Of a DNA stretch of 64,000 nucleotides, positions 16,369-24,828 are shown piece by piece. The DNA lies in the NCBI GenBank assembly GCA_019637585.1, contig JAHBVL010000001.1, positions 496,001 to 560,000 on the forward strand, written 5' to 3'. How positions within the stretch are numbered: the first letter of the stretch is position 1; each line of letters begins with the position of its first letter. The translations under genes were made by a program, and so were the position numbers. Source of the stretch: Thermomicrobiales bacterium. Its GTDB lineage: Bacteria; Chloroflexota; Chloroflexia; Thermomicrobiales; UBA6265. The notes under the pieces were generated by a model that was not told where the DNA came from, made no database searches, and saw nothing but the letters and a program-made list of their open reading frames with translations.

Positions 16369-17823
16369 CTACGCGCCGGCGTCCCGAACCTGGCGGTACT
16401 CGTCCATATTGGCGTCGATCATCTCGATCATCCCCTCGGGAGTCGTCGCACCGAGGAAGAGCGCCTGCACCGGCTGATACCAGGCCGCCCAGAGCGCGGT
16501 GTCCCAGTGAATGCCGTAGTAGTAGATGATCGTTTCGTTTTCCGCCGATTGCTCGACAGCGACATCCAGACCCGCGGGACTCGTTGGCGGAGCGACACCC
16601 TTTACCGCTGGGATGAAGGACAACTCGGAAGCTCCTCGTTCCTGGGTTGCGGGATCAGTCCAGCGACGGACATACTCAACCGCCAATGGCACGTTGACTT
16701 CGTGGCTTGTCGACTTCTCAGGATTCGCGACCGACCAGATCGCCGCTGTGCCGAACATCGCGCTCTGATTGCCCGCGCCGCCCTCATACTGAGGAAAATC
16801 GAACACACCCATGCGGTAGTCCTCGGGAATCACATCCTTCATCTCAGAAGACAACCATGTCCCCATATGAATCATGGCGGCTTTGCCCTGGAAGAAGAGC
16901 GCTTGCGCCGTCGTGAAGTCGGCTCCCTCAAACCCTTCCATGAACCAGCCGTTCTCCGGCAGCTTGGCGATCTCTTGCGCGGCGAGCAGGAACCCAGGAT
17001 CATCGGCCACGCGGGCGTCGCCATACACGACGGCTTCCACGCCCTCCCGGCCGACGATGCGCTGCGTCATCCGGTCCCACCAGTGGCCGCAGTAGACGTC
17101 GGTCGGCCCAGAAACGCAGACCGGCTTCATTCCCGTGTCGCCGCTCACCGCATCGATTGCCGCGCAGACATCAAGGAACTCGGCCCACGTAGTGGGCGGT
17201 GTAAGTCCCAGTTCCTCGAACGCTGTCACGTTGTAGTGCATGAGCATGAGGGTCATCTCGTAGGGGATGCCCCACCAGGCGCCGGGCGTCGCCGAATCGG
17301 CTCGCGTGTCGATAGCGAACGACCTGGCGCTCTCGGTGAAGGTGTCGGCCCAGATCTCTCCCGACTCAGTCGTTTCTTCGGTGTACGGCGTCAGATCGAG
17401 AATGAAGCCGTTGTTCGGCCAGTCCCAGGTGGGAGGCGCCTGATTGCTCCAGCGTCCGGTGTCGACATCGAGCGGATCGCCATTTTGCCAACGGAGCGCC
17501 CGAGCGGAGTCGGAAGCCGTGTTGGCGAAGGTGTACTTGACTTCGGTACCCGGGAAATCGGCTTCGAGCGAATCGCCGATCGCCTGGGCATGCTTGAACC
17601 AGGGGTGCGGATCTTCCTGAAGCACGCCGACTTCGATCGGTCCGCCGGTGATCTCTTCCTGCGCGGCCAGGTGTGGCGCGCTGTAACCGGTCATCGAAAT
17701 ACCGCCGAGCAGCGCGGCGCCACCGCCGGCAGCACCGAACTTCAGTGCGTCGCGCCGGGTGAGTCCGTGATTCCGGAGAAACCCTGGATCGGTGAGATGA
17801 CTGCCACGTCGAGCGTCGTTCAC
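16369..17823 (-). CDS. Carbohydrate ABC transporter substrate-binding protein with Tat signal
   Basis: The 484-residue protein belongs to the family 1 (MalE/UgpB-like) binding proteins. The start is GTG 17823, because a perfect AGGAGGT lies 5 bases before it; the frame extends upstream to 17895 but without a site. A twin-arginine signal (GLTRRDALKFGAAGGG) directs folded export. The mature chain has the expected features: an early IEVGVLQEDPHPWFKHAQ, an extracellular ligand lobe with several Trp residues, and QALFFQGKAAMIHMGTWL, typical of this family. It delivers a sugar or sugar derivative to the permeases encoded downstream. The exact ligand is unknown; the nearby galactonate-dehydratase-like gene hints at an acidic sugar. 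Confidence 0.92.
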   Translation of the reverse strand: MNDARRGSHLTDPGFLRNHGLTRRDALKFGAAGGGAALLGGISMTGYSAPHLAAQEEITGGPIEVGVLQEDPHPWFKHAQAIGDSLEADFPGTEVKYTFANTASDSARALRWQNGDPLDVDTGRWSNQAPPTWDWPNNGFILDLTPYTEETTESGEIWADTFTESARSFAIDTRADSATPGAWWGIPYEMTLMLMHYNVTAFEELGLTPPTTWAEFLDVCAAIDAVSGDTGMKPVCVSGPTDVYCGHWWDRMTQRIVGREGVEAVVYGDARVADDPGFLLAAQEIAKLPENGWFMEGFEGADFTTAQALFFQGKAAMIHMGTWLSSEMKDVIPEDYRMGVFDFPQYEGGAGNQSAMFGTAAIWSVANPEKSTSHEVNVPLAVEYVRRWTDPATQERGASELSFIPAVKGVAPPTSPAGLDVAVEQSAENETIIYYYGIHWDTALWAAWYQPVQALFLGATTPEGMIEMIDANMDEYRQVRDAGA

Positions 17824-18004
17824 GTCGTACCTCCTATGCATTGCGCGTAGACCCGCCCCCGCCCTGTGGCGGACGCCGAACGGAACCCTGGACACGTCCG
17901 CAGATGGGTGGATGAGCAGCGCTATCCCAGATCATGCCGAACGTGTGCCTGTCGGAACCTTACCGTATTGGTGGTTGGTGTCAAGCGAGGAGAGGCCCAA
18001 GTTC

Positions 18005-18033
18005 TTGACTGCGCTGTCGATGGTAAATAGAAT
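18005..18033 (+). promoter_or_regulatory. Predicted sigma-70 promoter upstream of the solo-repeat element
   Basis: TTGACT (18005-18010) and TAGAAT (18028-18033) are separated by exactly 17 bases, each with one mismatch to consensus. No gene starts nearby. The first structured thing downstream is the inverted-repeat element with the solitary CRISPR repeat at 18309-18463, so this promoter could produce a non-coding RNA or a long cas leader. The stretch 17824-18308 otherwise holds no convincing gene. Confidence 0.55.
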
Positions 18034-18308
18034 CTTCGTTAATTCTACCTGTCTGTGTTGTACATAAGTGAGGAGGCATTGTGTTTCGAGACACCTTCAC
18101 ACAACGACGTCTCGCCGTGAGTCGAGAGAACTGGCATGATCGGGTCGCCATCGAGATGGTCGAAACAACATTGGAGCGCCGCTGGGAGTGCAATGCCGAT
18201 GGTTCCGACCCTGGGACAGGCAATCGGCAGTCGCCAGATCTCTACTGCGATCAAGGCGACGAAGAAACTGGATGAGTTCCGACGCAAGAACGGGGAGCCG
18301 TCGAGGCA

Positions 18309-18463
18309 TCTCAGACGAGAGTCATCAACAACGCGTCGCTCCCTGACTCCGGTCAGGGAGAGGATTGAAACATTCTGCCTGTGTGCGTTGATCTCCGTAG
18401 CAGGACCAAAAACAACCCCCAATGGAGGCTCCTCCAGGTGTTGTTGATGACTCTCGTCTGAGA
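18309..18463 (+). ncRNA. Candidate structured RNA element: long hairpin enclosing a solo CRISPR repeat
   Basis: Bases 18309-18334 and 18438-18463 are complementary over 26 positions with a single G-T wobble (the outer 23, up to 18331 and from 18441, are perfect). The enclosed segment begins exactly with a full copy of the array repeat (18335-18371) and continues with 66 nt that hold a second small hairpin (TGGAGG-CT-CCTCCA, 18423-18436). A transcript would fold into a long stem whose loop displays the repeat hairpin. It ends 3 bp before the -35 box of the cas promoter. Possible identities: an autoregulatory leader cut or bound by Cas5c, a crRNA-like regulator, or a MITE-like insertion with terminal inverted repeats. 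No transcript evidence is available. Confidence 0.5.
18335..18371 (+). CRISPR. Solitary CRISPR repeat upstream of cas3
   Basis: All 37 bases are identical to the major repeat type of the array at 26329-28026, in the same orientation as the cas genes. No second repeat is found at the expected distance of about 34-38 bp, so it is not a minimal array. Its perfect conservation, 8 kb away from the array, suggests either recent origin or selection. Confidence 0.92.
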
Positions 18464-18466
18464 CGC

Positions 18467-18495
18467 TTGACAGTGAAGAACATGCGTTCTATTAT
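18467..18495 (+). promoter_or_regulatory. Predicted sigma-70 promoter of the cas operon
   Basis: A perfect TTGACA (18467-18472), 17-base spacer and TATTAT (18490-18495) give one of the strongest promoter matches in the window. Transcription would start near 18502, shortly before the cas3 start at 18538. The right arm of the long inverted repeat ends at 18463, so anything binding there could block the promoter. Confidence 0.75.
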
Positions 18496-18537
18496 CTTTC
18501 ACAAGTGAATTCCACATATGAAGCAGGTAGACGGGGA

Positions 18538-20781
18538 ATGTTGTACGCACACACTCCTAACGGCGACGGTCCATGGCACGATCTGGACGAACATCTGCTA
18601 GCCGTGGCTGAGTTGGCGTCACAATATGCGGGAGCATTTGGGGCGGGCGGGCTAGGTCGAATTGCGGGACTGCTGCACGACCTGGGCAAGGCCTCTCCAG
18701 ATTTCCAGGACTATCTCAAGCGCTCCAACGCAGAACCGAAAAAGCGGTTCCAATCAGTTGATCACAAGGGTGCTGGCGCTGTCGCTTCGGCAAAGCTCTT
18801 TCAGCCTCTGTCGATGCTCATTCAAGGTCACCATGGCGGACTTCCTGACGCCGGGGATTGGAAGTCATGGATGGCCGAGCGGTCGGTGAGTCCCTATCGA
18901 GAGCTGGTAGAGGCGGCCAATCTCCATGCGGACCGTCATGCCCTTCCCCGTCCGGTTCTCGATGACACTGATCTGCTGGTGATACAAAAACTCGGAACAA
19001 CGCCAGTCGATTTCGAGATGTTTCTCCGGATGCTTTTCTCTGCACTCGTCGACGCAGATCACACGGACACTGAACGCTATCGGAATCCACGGGATGCCGC
19101 TCACCGTCGAACACCACCGGAGCTCGTCCAGTTCGATGAGATGCTCACGGCGAACCAGGCTGAGAAATCTGGACTATCGGACAGTCCGGTGAACCTGATT
19201 CGCCATGAGGTGTATCTCTCAGCACTTGCGGCAGCCGAGCTTCCCCCGGGACTCTTCAAACTCACCGTTCCAACAGGTGGAGGCAAGACTCGAAGTAGCC
19301 TCGCGTTCGCATTGCGACACGCTGTCCGGCATGAACTGCGCCGGGTCATTGTGGTCTCGCCATACTTGACGATCACCGATCAAACCGCTGACGAGTACCG
19401 GTCGATTCTGGGCGACGGCGTCGTTCTCGAACACCATGGCGACGCCGCTCGACACGACGACTCCGAAGGCGCCTCGACTCCAGAGGCCGAGTGGCGACGG
19501 GTCTCCTCGCAGAATTGGGATGCCTCGATCGTGGTCACCACTGCCGTTCAATTCTTCGAGAGCCTCTTCAGCAACCGGACGACCAGGTGCCGGAAGTTGC
19601 ACCGCATCGTGAAGAGCGTGGTCATCATCGACGAACCCCAGACACTGCCGACACAGCTTTTGGAATCAATGGCGGATGGGATCCGTCAGCTCGTTACCCT
19701 TTACGGCACGACGGTTCTTCTGTGCTCAGCCACACAACCGGCGCTGGATGAGCTGTCCAAACGAACCGGGTTACCGGCGGCCCATGAGATCGCACCAGAG
19801 CCGTCACGGCTGTTTCGTGACCTCGAGAGAGTGACATTCGATTGGCCAGACTCAGAACAGACATCAAGCTGGGACGAAATAGCGGAGAATCTGCGAAAAG
19901 AGCATCAAGTGCTCTGTATCGTCAACTCTCGACCGAACGCCCTGTCACTCTTGGAAGCGCTGAACGACGCAGAAAACCTGCATCTCAGTACCCTCCTTTG
20001 CCCTGCACATCGGAGAGATGTGCTTCAAGTGATTCATCGCCGAATCAACGCTGGATTACCCTGCCGGGTCGTCAGCACACAAGTCGTTGAGGCCGGTGTT
20101 GACCTCGATTTCCCCAGTGTTTATCGGGCAATCGGCCCACTGGACCGAATTGTCCAGGCCGCAGGACGATGTAATCGGGAAGGGAAACTGCACAGGGGTG
20201 CTGTAACGGTGTTTGAGCCTGTAGAAGGATCCCTTCCTACTGGTGCATACAAGACCGCGACCGAACAAACAAAGATCGAGCTCGCTCGCGGGTCGGTTGA
20301 TCCACACGATCCGGCGACATTCGAGCGATACTTCCGGTCTGTGTACAACAAGGTTTCATTGGATCAGAAGGCAATACAGGACGCTCGCGCGGCGCTTGAG
20401 TTCGAGACGGTCAACGACAAGTTCCGCATGATCCCTGACGACTCTGTATCGGTCATTGTCAGGTATCAGGGGCTACGCCCCGACGAGTTGAATGAGGAGC
20501 CCGATGTCGACCACGCCGCCATACGCGAAAGTCTTGTTACTCAGCTTAAGAAGTCAATTCGGTACGGTTCCGGACACCTGCCGCGGGATGTTGTCCGCAG
20601 GCTTCAGCCGTACATGGTCAGCATGAGGCGCGGTTTTGTCGAGCGCCGGGGTTCCGCTGATTCCGGACTGGTTCATCTGGGAGGAGATATCTGGGAGTGG
20701 GAAGGAGGCTATCACCCGATTTTAGGAATAGGGCGAATGGATGCGGCCGCGTGGGATGCTGCCGATCTCGTCATTTCATGA
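18538..20781 (+). CDS. cas3: CRISPR-associated nuclease-helicase Cas3 (type I-C)
   Basis: The 747-residue protein has an N-terminal HD nuclease domain (H19, the H47-D48 pair in GLLHDLGKASPDF, and the HHGGLPD motif) fused to a superfamily 2 helicase: Walker A VPTGGGKT (about residues 244-251), DEPQ box IIDEPQTLP (about 365), LCSATQPAL, and motif VI QAAGRCNREG. Cas3 is recruited by DNA-bound Cascade to unwind and degrade the target. I prefer ATG 18538, preceded by AGGT/GGGGA and matching the usual N-terminus; a GTG at 18505 would add 11 residues and be almost leaderless. It is first in a seven-gene cas operon; the cas5c ribosome site abuts its stop. Confidence 0.97.
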   Translation: MLYAHTPNGDGPWHDLDEHLLAVAELASQYAGAFGAGGLGRIAGLLHDLGKASPDFQDYLKRSNAEPKKRFQSVDHKGAGAVASAKLFQPLSMLIQGHHGGLPDAGDWKSWMAERSVSPYRELVEAANLHADRHALPRPVLDDTDLLVIQKLGTTPVDFEMFLRMLFSALVDADHTDTERYRNPRDAAHRRTPPELVQFDEMLTANQAEKSGLSDSPVNLIRHEVYLSALAAAELPPGLFKLTVPTGGGKTRSSLAFALRHAVRHELRRVIVVSPYLTITDQTADEYRSILGDGVVLEHHGDAARHDDSEGASTPEAEWRRVSSQNWDASIVVTTAVQFFESLFSNRTTRCRKLHRIVKSVVIIDEPQTLPTQLLESMADGIRQLVTLYGTTVLLCSATQPALDELSKRTGLPAAHEIAPEPSRLFRDLERVTFDWPDSEQTSSWDEIAENLRKEHQVLCIVNSRPNALSLLEALNDAENLHLSTLLCPAHRRDVLQVIHRRINAGLPCRVVSTQVVEAGVDLDFPSVYRAIGPLDRIVQAAGRCNREGKLHRGAVTVFEPVEGSLPTGAYKTATEQTKIELARGSVDPHDPATFERYFRSVYNKVSLDQKAIQDARAALEFETVNDKFRMIPDDSVSVIVRYQGLRPDELNEEPDVDHAAIRESLVTQLKKSIRYGSGHLPRDVVRRLQPYMVSMRRGFVERRGSADSGLVHLGGDIWEWEGGYHPILGIGRMDAAAWDAADLVIS

Positions 20782-20793
20782 AAGGAGCTGGCC

Positions 20794-21423
20794 GTGAGCT
20801 ACGACGCTCCGGTTGCCGTCAAGGTTTGGGGAAAGTACGCCTGCTTCACACGACCCGAAATGAAAGCCGAGCGGGTCAGTTATCCCGTGATGACGCCCAC
20901 CGCCGCGCGAGGCGTGCTCGAGTCGATCTACTGGAAGCCCGAGTTTCAGTGGATAGTCGATGAAATCTGGATGTTGAAGGATGTCGACTTCGTGTCCATC
21001 AAGCGAAACGAGGTCTCGAATGTGGCGTCTGAACGCTCCGCCAGGAACTGGGCAGTCTCAGGTGGCGGATATGTCGCAGCCGAGGACCGGACGCAGCGTC
21101 ATACGCTCGCTCTGCAGAATGTCGCCTATGTTGTACGAGGTCGGCCGGTGCCGCGCATTTCCGGGGTCGATGAAGCCAAGTTTCGGGATCAGTTTCGGAG
21201 GCGAGTACGCACCGGCCGATGCTTTCAGCAACCGTTTCTCGGCTGCCGTGAGTTCGTCGCCTTCTTTGAGGAACCATCCGACGAGGATCGCCCGCTGAAT
21301 GTGACCGGCTCGATCGGTCGGATGCTCCTGGATTTCGATCGGACTGGCACATCGGTCAAACCAGTCTTCTTCGATGCGTGGCTGCAGGATGGCGTCCTGT
21401 CCGTTCCCATGAGCGAGGCGTAA
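20794..21423 (+). CDS. cas5c: Cas5c (Cas5d) repeat-processing endoribonuclease
   Basis: The 209-residue protein is the type I-C Cas5, which in this subtype replaces Cas6: it cuts pre-crRNA at the base of the repeat hairpin and then stays in Cascade holding the 5' handle. Visible features are the N-terminal RAMP strand (VAVKVWGKYACFTRPE), the PTAARGVLESIYWKPE helix with Y46, and the RTQRHTLALQNVAYVV segment (R102-H103 a candidate for the catalytic basic pair described in other Cas5d proteins). Start GTG 20794 follows AAAGGAG. A solo repeat in the cas leader region would be a possible substrate for it. Confidence 0.95.
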   Translation: MSYDAPVAVKVWGKYACFTRPEMKAERVSYPVMTPTAARGVLESIYWKPEFQWIVDEIWMLKDVDFVSIKRNEVSNVASERSARNWAVSGGGYVAAEDRTQRHTLALQNVAYVVRGRPVPRISGVDEAKFRDQFRRRVRTGRCFQQPFLGCREFVAFFEEPSDEDRPLNVTGSIGRMLLDFDRTGTSVKPVFFDAWLQDGVLSVPMSEA

Positions 21424-21424
21424 G

Positions 21425-23158
21425 ATGTTCCTGCAACAGCTGGTTGACTATGCAGATCGGGAGCTCTCCCTCCCGCCACCAATGTACCAATGGCAGCCGA
21501 TTCGCTACGTCATCGAACTCGACGCTACGGGCCAATATCTCGGGTTCTCGGATAGCCGTGATCCCGGTGACAAGTCGACCGATCGAGGCGTGCCAAGGCT
21601 GGCGCCTCACGTCAAACGATCGTCAGGCATTCGTCCGAAACTGCTGGCAGACACCGGCGAATACGCCCTTGGCGCCGCGGCGGAGGAGAGCAAGCCGGAA
21701 CGCGTGGCATCACAACATGCGGCTTTTCTGGCCCAGCTCGAGAGTGCTCGCGAAATGCTCGATGACAACGATATCGAAGCTGTCATCACTTTCCTCAAAT
21801 CTCCCCGGAAAGAGTCCCTTGTACAGGAAGGGGGACTCGATCCGAAAGCTCAGCTCACGTTCGTTGTCGACGGACGCTGGCTTATTGATAAGCCCACGGT
21901 TCAACGTGCATGGCAGGTTCTTTCCGGCGAACGCGCATCGGGCGGACCAGAAATGACCTGCATCATCTGCGGTGTCGATCAACCTGTGCTCGATCGACAC
22001 CCACTCAAGATCAAGGGCATTCGCGAAGGGCAATCGGCAGGGACCGATCTCATATCCGCCAATGCGCCGGCTTTCGAATCGTACGGATTGAAGAACTCAC
22101 TGATAGCCCCGACATGTCAGAGCTGTGCAGAGAAGTACGGAAATGCACTGAATGCTCTGTTGGCCAGTCCGCGCACACATCTGCATTCAGCTGGTGTCGA
22201 GTACATCTTCTGGACGAGATCGGCAAGTGCGGGTTTCAATCCGGCGGCTTTGCTCTCCGATCCGTCGCCCGAAGAAGTACGCAATCTCTACGAAGCGCCC
22301 GACAAAGCACGCACCGCGACGACCAACATCGACTCGGATCGATTCTATGCCGCCGCTCTGGGCGCCAGTGGAAGCCGGGCGGCCCTGCTCAGTTGGATCG
22401 ACGCAAGTGTGGAAGAGGTGCGGCAAAGCCTCATCGACTGGTTCGCTATGCAGAGCTTCGTTGACTCCAATGGCGATCCGGGGAAGGCACTCGGCGCGTG
22501 GCAGATCGCTGGCGCTACGGTACGTGATCCCCGAAAAGAGAAGCCGGTTCCTGCGATATCGGCAGCATTGTTGCAGACGGCATTTACCGGCGTGCCGCTG
22601 CCCCAACAACTTCTCGATCTCTGCGTTCGCCGGAACCGGGCAGAACAGGGGGTCAAGAGGCAGAGGGCAGTCGCAATCAAGCTGGTTCTTTGTTCACGGC
22701 AACCAAGCGCAAGGGAGGAGTGGAAAGCGATGAGCGAACTAAGTCCGACGAACTTCGATCCTGCATATCTCTGTGGCAGGCTCCTGGCAGTGCTCGAGTC
22801 GATCCAGAAAAGGGCTCTGAACAACCCGAACGCCACAATCGTCGACCGCTACTACGGTTCGGCATCATCTGCTCCTGCTTCTGTGTTCGGGACGCTCCTT
22901 CATGGTGCGCAACCACACCTCTCGAAGATGGCGAAAAACGAGCGGAGTCGGGGAGCATCTATTGCGTTGAATCGACGACTGGAGGATGTCCTCGAGCACT
23001 TGCATGAATTCCCAGTCACGTTGACGCTGCAGGAGCAGGGACTCTTCGCGCTCGGCTATTACCACCAGCGCGCGGAAGACCGGCGAGGCGCCCGCGAGCG
23101 TGGCGAAGCCGCGGCGGAAACAGAAGAGACGTTGCCTGATGAAACGCCAGACGCGTAG
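21425..23158 (+). CDS. cas8c: Cas8c (Csd1) large subunit of type I-C Cascade
   Basis: The 577-residue protein is the PAM-recognising large subunit. It has the Csd1 N-terminus (FLQQLVDYADREL), a zinc-finger-like pair of Cys motifs (CIIC near residue 179 and CQSC about 60 residues later), and a helical C-terminal part. The gene starts one base after the cas5c stop. The last quarter contains an in-frame ribosome site and ATG (22730) that should produce the small subunit Cas11c separately. Length is close to usual for the family. The 84-bp gap after it before cas7c has no evident promoter. Confidence 0.95.
   Translation: MFLQQLVDYADRELSLPPPMYQWQPIRYVIELDATGQYLGFSDSRDPGDKSTDRGVPRLAPHVKRSSGIRPKLLADTGEYALGAAAEESKPERVASQHAAFLAQLESAREMLDDNDIEAVITFLKSPRKESLVQEGGLDPKAQLTFVVDGRWLIDKPTVQRAWQVLSGERASGGPEMTCIICGVDQPVLDRHPLKIKGIREGQSAGTDLISANAPAFESYGLKNSLIAPTCQSCAEKYGNALNALLASPRTHLHSAGVEYIFWTRSASAGFNPAALLSDPSPEEVRNLYEAPDKARTATTNIDSDRFYAAALGASGSRAALLSWIDASVEEVRQSLIDWFAMQSFVDSNGDPGKALGAWQIAGATVRDPRKEKPVPAISAALLQTAFTGVPLPQQLLDLCVRRNRAEQGVKRQRAVAIKLVLCSRQPSAREEWKAMSELSPTNFDPAYLCGRLLAVLESIQKRALNNPNATIVDRYYGSASSAPASVFGTLLHGAQPHLSKMAKNERSRGASIALNRRLEDVLEHLHEFPVTLTLQEQGLFALGYYHQRAEDRRGARERGEAAAETEETLPDETPDA
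22730..23158 (+). CDS. cas11c: Cas11c small subunit, internal translation product of cas8c
   Basis: Inside cas8c and in the same frame, AGGGAGGAG (about 22712-22720) precedes ATG 22730 by 9 bases. The resulting 142-residue product (beginning MSELSPTNFDPAYLCGRLLA) is helical and of the right size. Type I-C systems are known to make Cas11 from an internal start in cas8c, where copies line the Cascade belly and stabilise the DNA. The strong site well within a coding region supports that here. Confidence 0.8.
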   Translation: MSELSPTNFDPAYLCGRLLAVLESIQKRALNNPNATIVDRYYGSASSAPASVFGTLLHGAQPHLSKMAKNERSRGASIALNRRLEDVLEHLHEFPVTLTLQEQGLFALGYYHQRAEDRRGARERGEAAAETEETLPDETPDA

Positions 23159-23242
23159 CCAGAGCGAAAATTGCGAACTTGCCAGAGTCTGATTGACCGT
23201 CACATGTCGAGTCATTCGATAACCTGAAAAGGAGTCAAGAGA

Positions 23243-24160
23243 ATGTCCGTTTCCACAGCGATCGCACCACATCTCGATGCGCAGCGACGTCAGGATGCTG
23301 TTCTGATCTTCGACGTGTCCGACGGCAATCCAAATGGAGATCCCGATGCCGGCAACTTGCCACGCGTCGATCCGGAGACCATGCAAGGGCTGGTTACCGA
23401 TGTTGCGATCAAACGCAAGATTCGCGATTGGGTGGATGCGACCCGAGGCACGTCGGAGCGGTTCAAGATCTACGTTCAGGGGCAGGAGTCACTCAACAGC
23501 ATGCACCAGCGCGCCTACTCCGCGCTGGGTCTCACCTCAAAAGGAACGAAGCAGAACAGAGGAGATGTCGACCAGGCGAGAGCCTGGATGTGTGAAAACT
23601 TTTTCGATATTCGAACATTCGGTGCAGTGATGAGCACGGGAGTAAACGCAGGTCAAGTTCGTGGTCCCGTTCAGATCACATTTGCCCGGAGCTTCGACCC
23701 TATCACGCCGCTCGACCTGTCGATCACACGAATTGCCATCACCAAAACGGAGGACATGGGATTTGCTGAGGGTGATGACGATGGGCGCGGCGGGAAGCGA
23801 ACAGAAATGGGTCGTAAGTCGTTCGTTCCATACGGTTTGTATCGGGCGCATCTGTTCGTCAACCCGGCCTTTGGCGAGCAAACCGGATTCGACAACGATG
23901 ATCTTGCGGTGATCTGGGAGGCGCTGGAAAGGATGTGGGATCTGGATCGTTCCGCCTCTCGCGGAATGATGGCTTGTCGTGGTCTTCTGGTGTTCAGTCA
24001 CGACCACAAGCTTGGCAACGCGCCGGCCCACAAGCTCTTTGACCGCGTACACATCGAGAGAGCGAGCGATGTGGCCGCTCCCAGATCATTTGCCGATTAC
24101 TCGATCGTCGTGGACGAGAGCGAACTGCCCGATGGCGTTACGCTGACCCGCCTCGTGTAG
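23243..24160 (+). CDS. cas7c: Cas7c (Csd2) backbone subunit of type I-C Cascade
   Basis: The 305-residue protein forms the crRNA-binding filament of Cascade. Motifs typical of Csd2 include the N-terminal DAVLIFDVSDGNPNGDPDAG, LPRVDPETMQGLVTDVAIKR, FFDIRTFGAVMSTG and the glycine-rich VRGPVQITFARS. The start ATG 23243 has AAAGGAG upstream. The lower part of the region between cas8c and cas7c is the only sizeable gap in the operon. Family identity is clear; length is standard. Confidence 0.97.
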   Translation: MSVSTAIAPHLDAQRRQDAVLIFDVSDGNPNGDPDAGNLPRVDPETMQGLVTDVAIKRKIRDWVDATRGTSERFKIYVQGQESLNSMHQRAYSALGLTSKGTKQNRGDVDQARAWMCENFFDIRTFGAVMSTGVNAGQVRGPVQITFARSFDPITPLDLSITRIAITKTEDMGFAEGDDDGRGGKRTEMGRKSFVPYGLYRAHLFVNPAFGEQTGFDNDDLAVIWEALERMWDLDRSASRGMMACRGLLVFSHDHKLGNAPAHKLFDRVHIERASDVAAPRSFADYSIVVDESELPDGVTLTRLV

Positions 24161-24162
24161 AC

Positions 24163-24828
24163 ATGGACGGTCGGCAGCCTCGGCCACAAGCATCTTGGGC
24201 GGACGACGATCTGGTGATGATCTCCGCGCTGGAGCATTGGAGTTATTGCCCGCGCCAGTGCGGACTGATCCATATCGAGTCGACATTCGACGAGAACCTG
24301 TACACCTTGCGCGGGCGGCGGCTGCACGAGCGCGTCCACGAACCGGGTGCTGATTGGGAAGACGGTGTGCGACGGGTGCGCGGCATGCCGCTCTTCTCCG
24401 TCTATCTCGGGCTTACGGGCAAAGCCGATCTCATCGAATTTCATGGTGAAACGCCCTATCCCGTGGAGTACAAGTCCGGATCAACGCGGGAGAGGCGCCA
24501 CGAGGCGTTGCAGCTTTGCGCGCAGGCGCTCTGTCTCGAAGAGATGCTGGGTGTCGCCGTGCCCGCCGGGGCGATTTTCGCCCAGGGATCGCGCAGACGG
24601 TCTGAGATCGCGTTCGACGACGAACTTCGGGCGCGCGTTCCGGCTGCTGTTGCGGAGGTTCGAACGATGTTGGGTGGAACGACGCTGCCTGCCGCGGCCA
24701 ACGACTCCCGGTGTCCGCGTTGCTCGTTGTTCGATGCCTGCCTGCCGGGTGTCGTCGATCAGGATGCCCGCATTCGCGGGTTTTTCGGCGAGCTTTTTCA
24801 TCCGGCCGCCGGGGACGATGCGCTGTGA
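24163..24828 (+). CDS. cas4: Cas4 exonuclease for spacer acquisition
   Basis: The 221-residue protein has the four iron-sulfur cysteines: YCPRQC near residue 29 and CPRCSLFDAC near the C-terminus. It also has the RecB-like nuclease core, with Asp in GLTGKADLIEF and Glu/Lys in VEYKSG. Cas4 trims pre-spacers and selects those with the right PAM before integration by Cas1-Cas2. It starts 2 bp after cas7c and overlaps the cas1 start (GTGA, 24825-24828), so it is tightly coupled. Confidence 0.96.
   Translation: MDGRQPRPQASWADDDLVMISALEHWSYCPRQCGLIHIESTFDENLYTLRGRRLHERVHEPGADWEDGVRRVRGMPLFSVYLGLTGKADLIEFHGETPYPVEYKSGSTRERRHEALQLCAQALCLEEMLGVAVPAGAIFAQGSRRRSEIAFDDELRARVPAAVAEVRTMLGGTTLPAAANDSRCPRCSLFDACLPGVVDQDARIRGFFGELFHPAAGDDAL

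Noticed and set aside
18372-18406. The 35 nt after the solo repeat as a spacer targeting the cas promoter
   Set aside because: Only a 9-base match (TGTGTGCGT) exists, to the early cas3 coding region; it is not in the seed and the adjacent PAM is not TTC. Not enough to claim a target.
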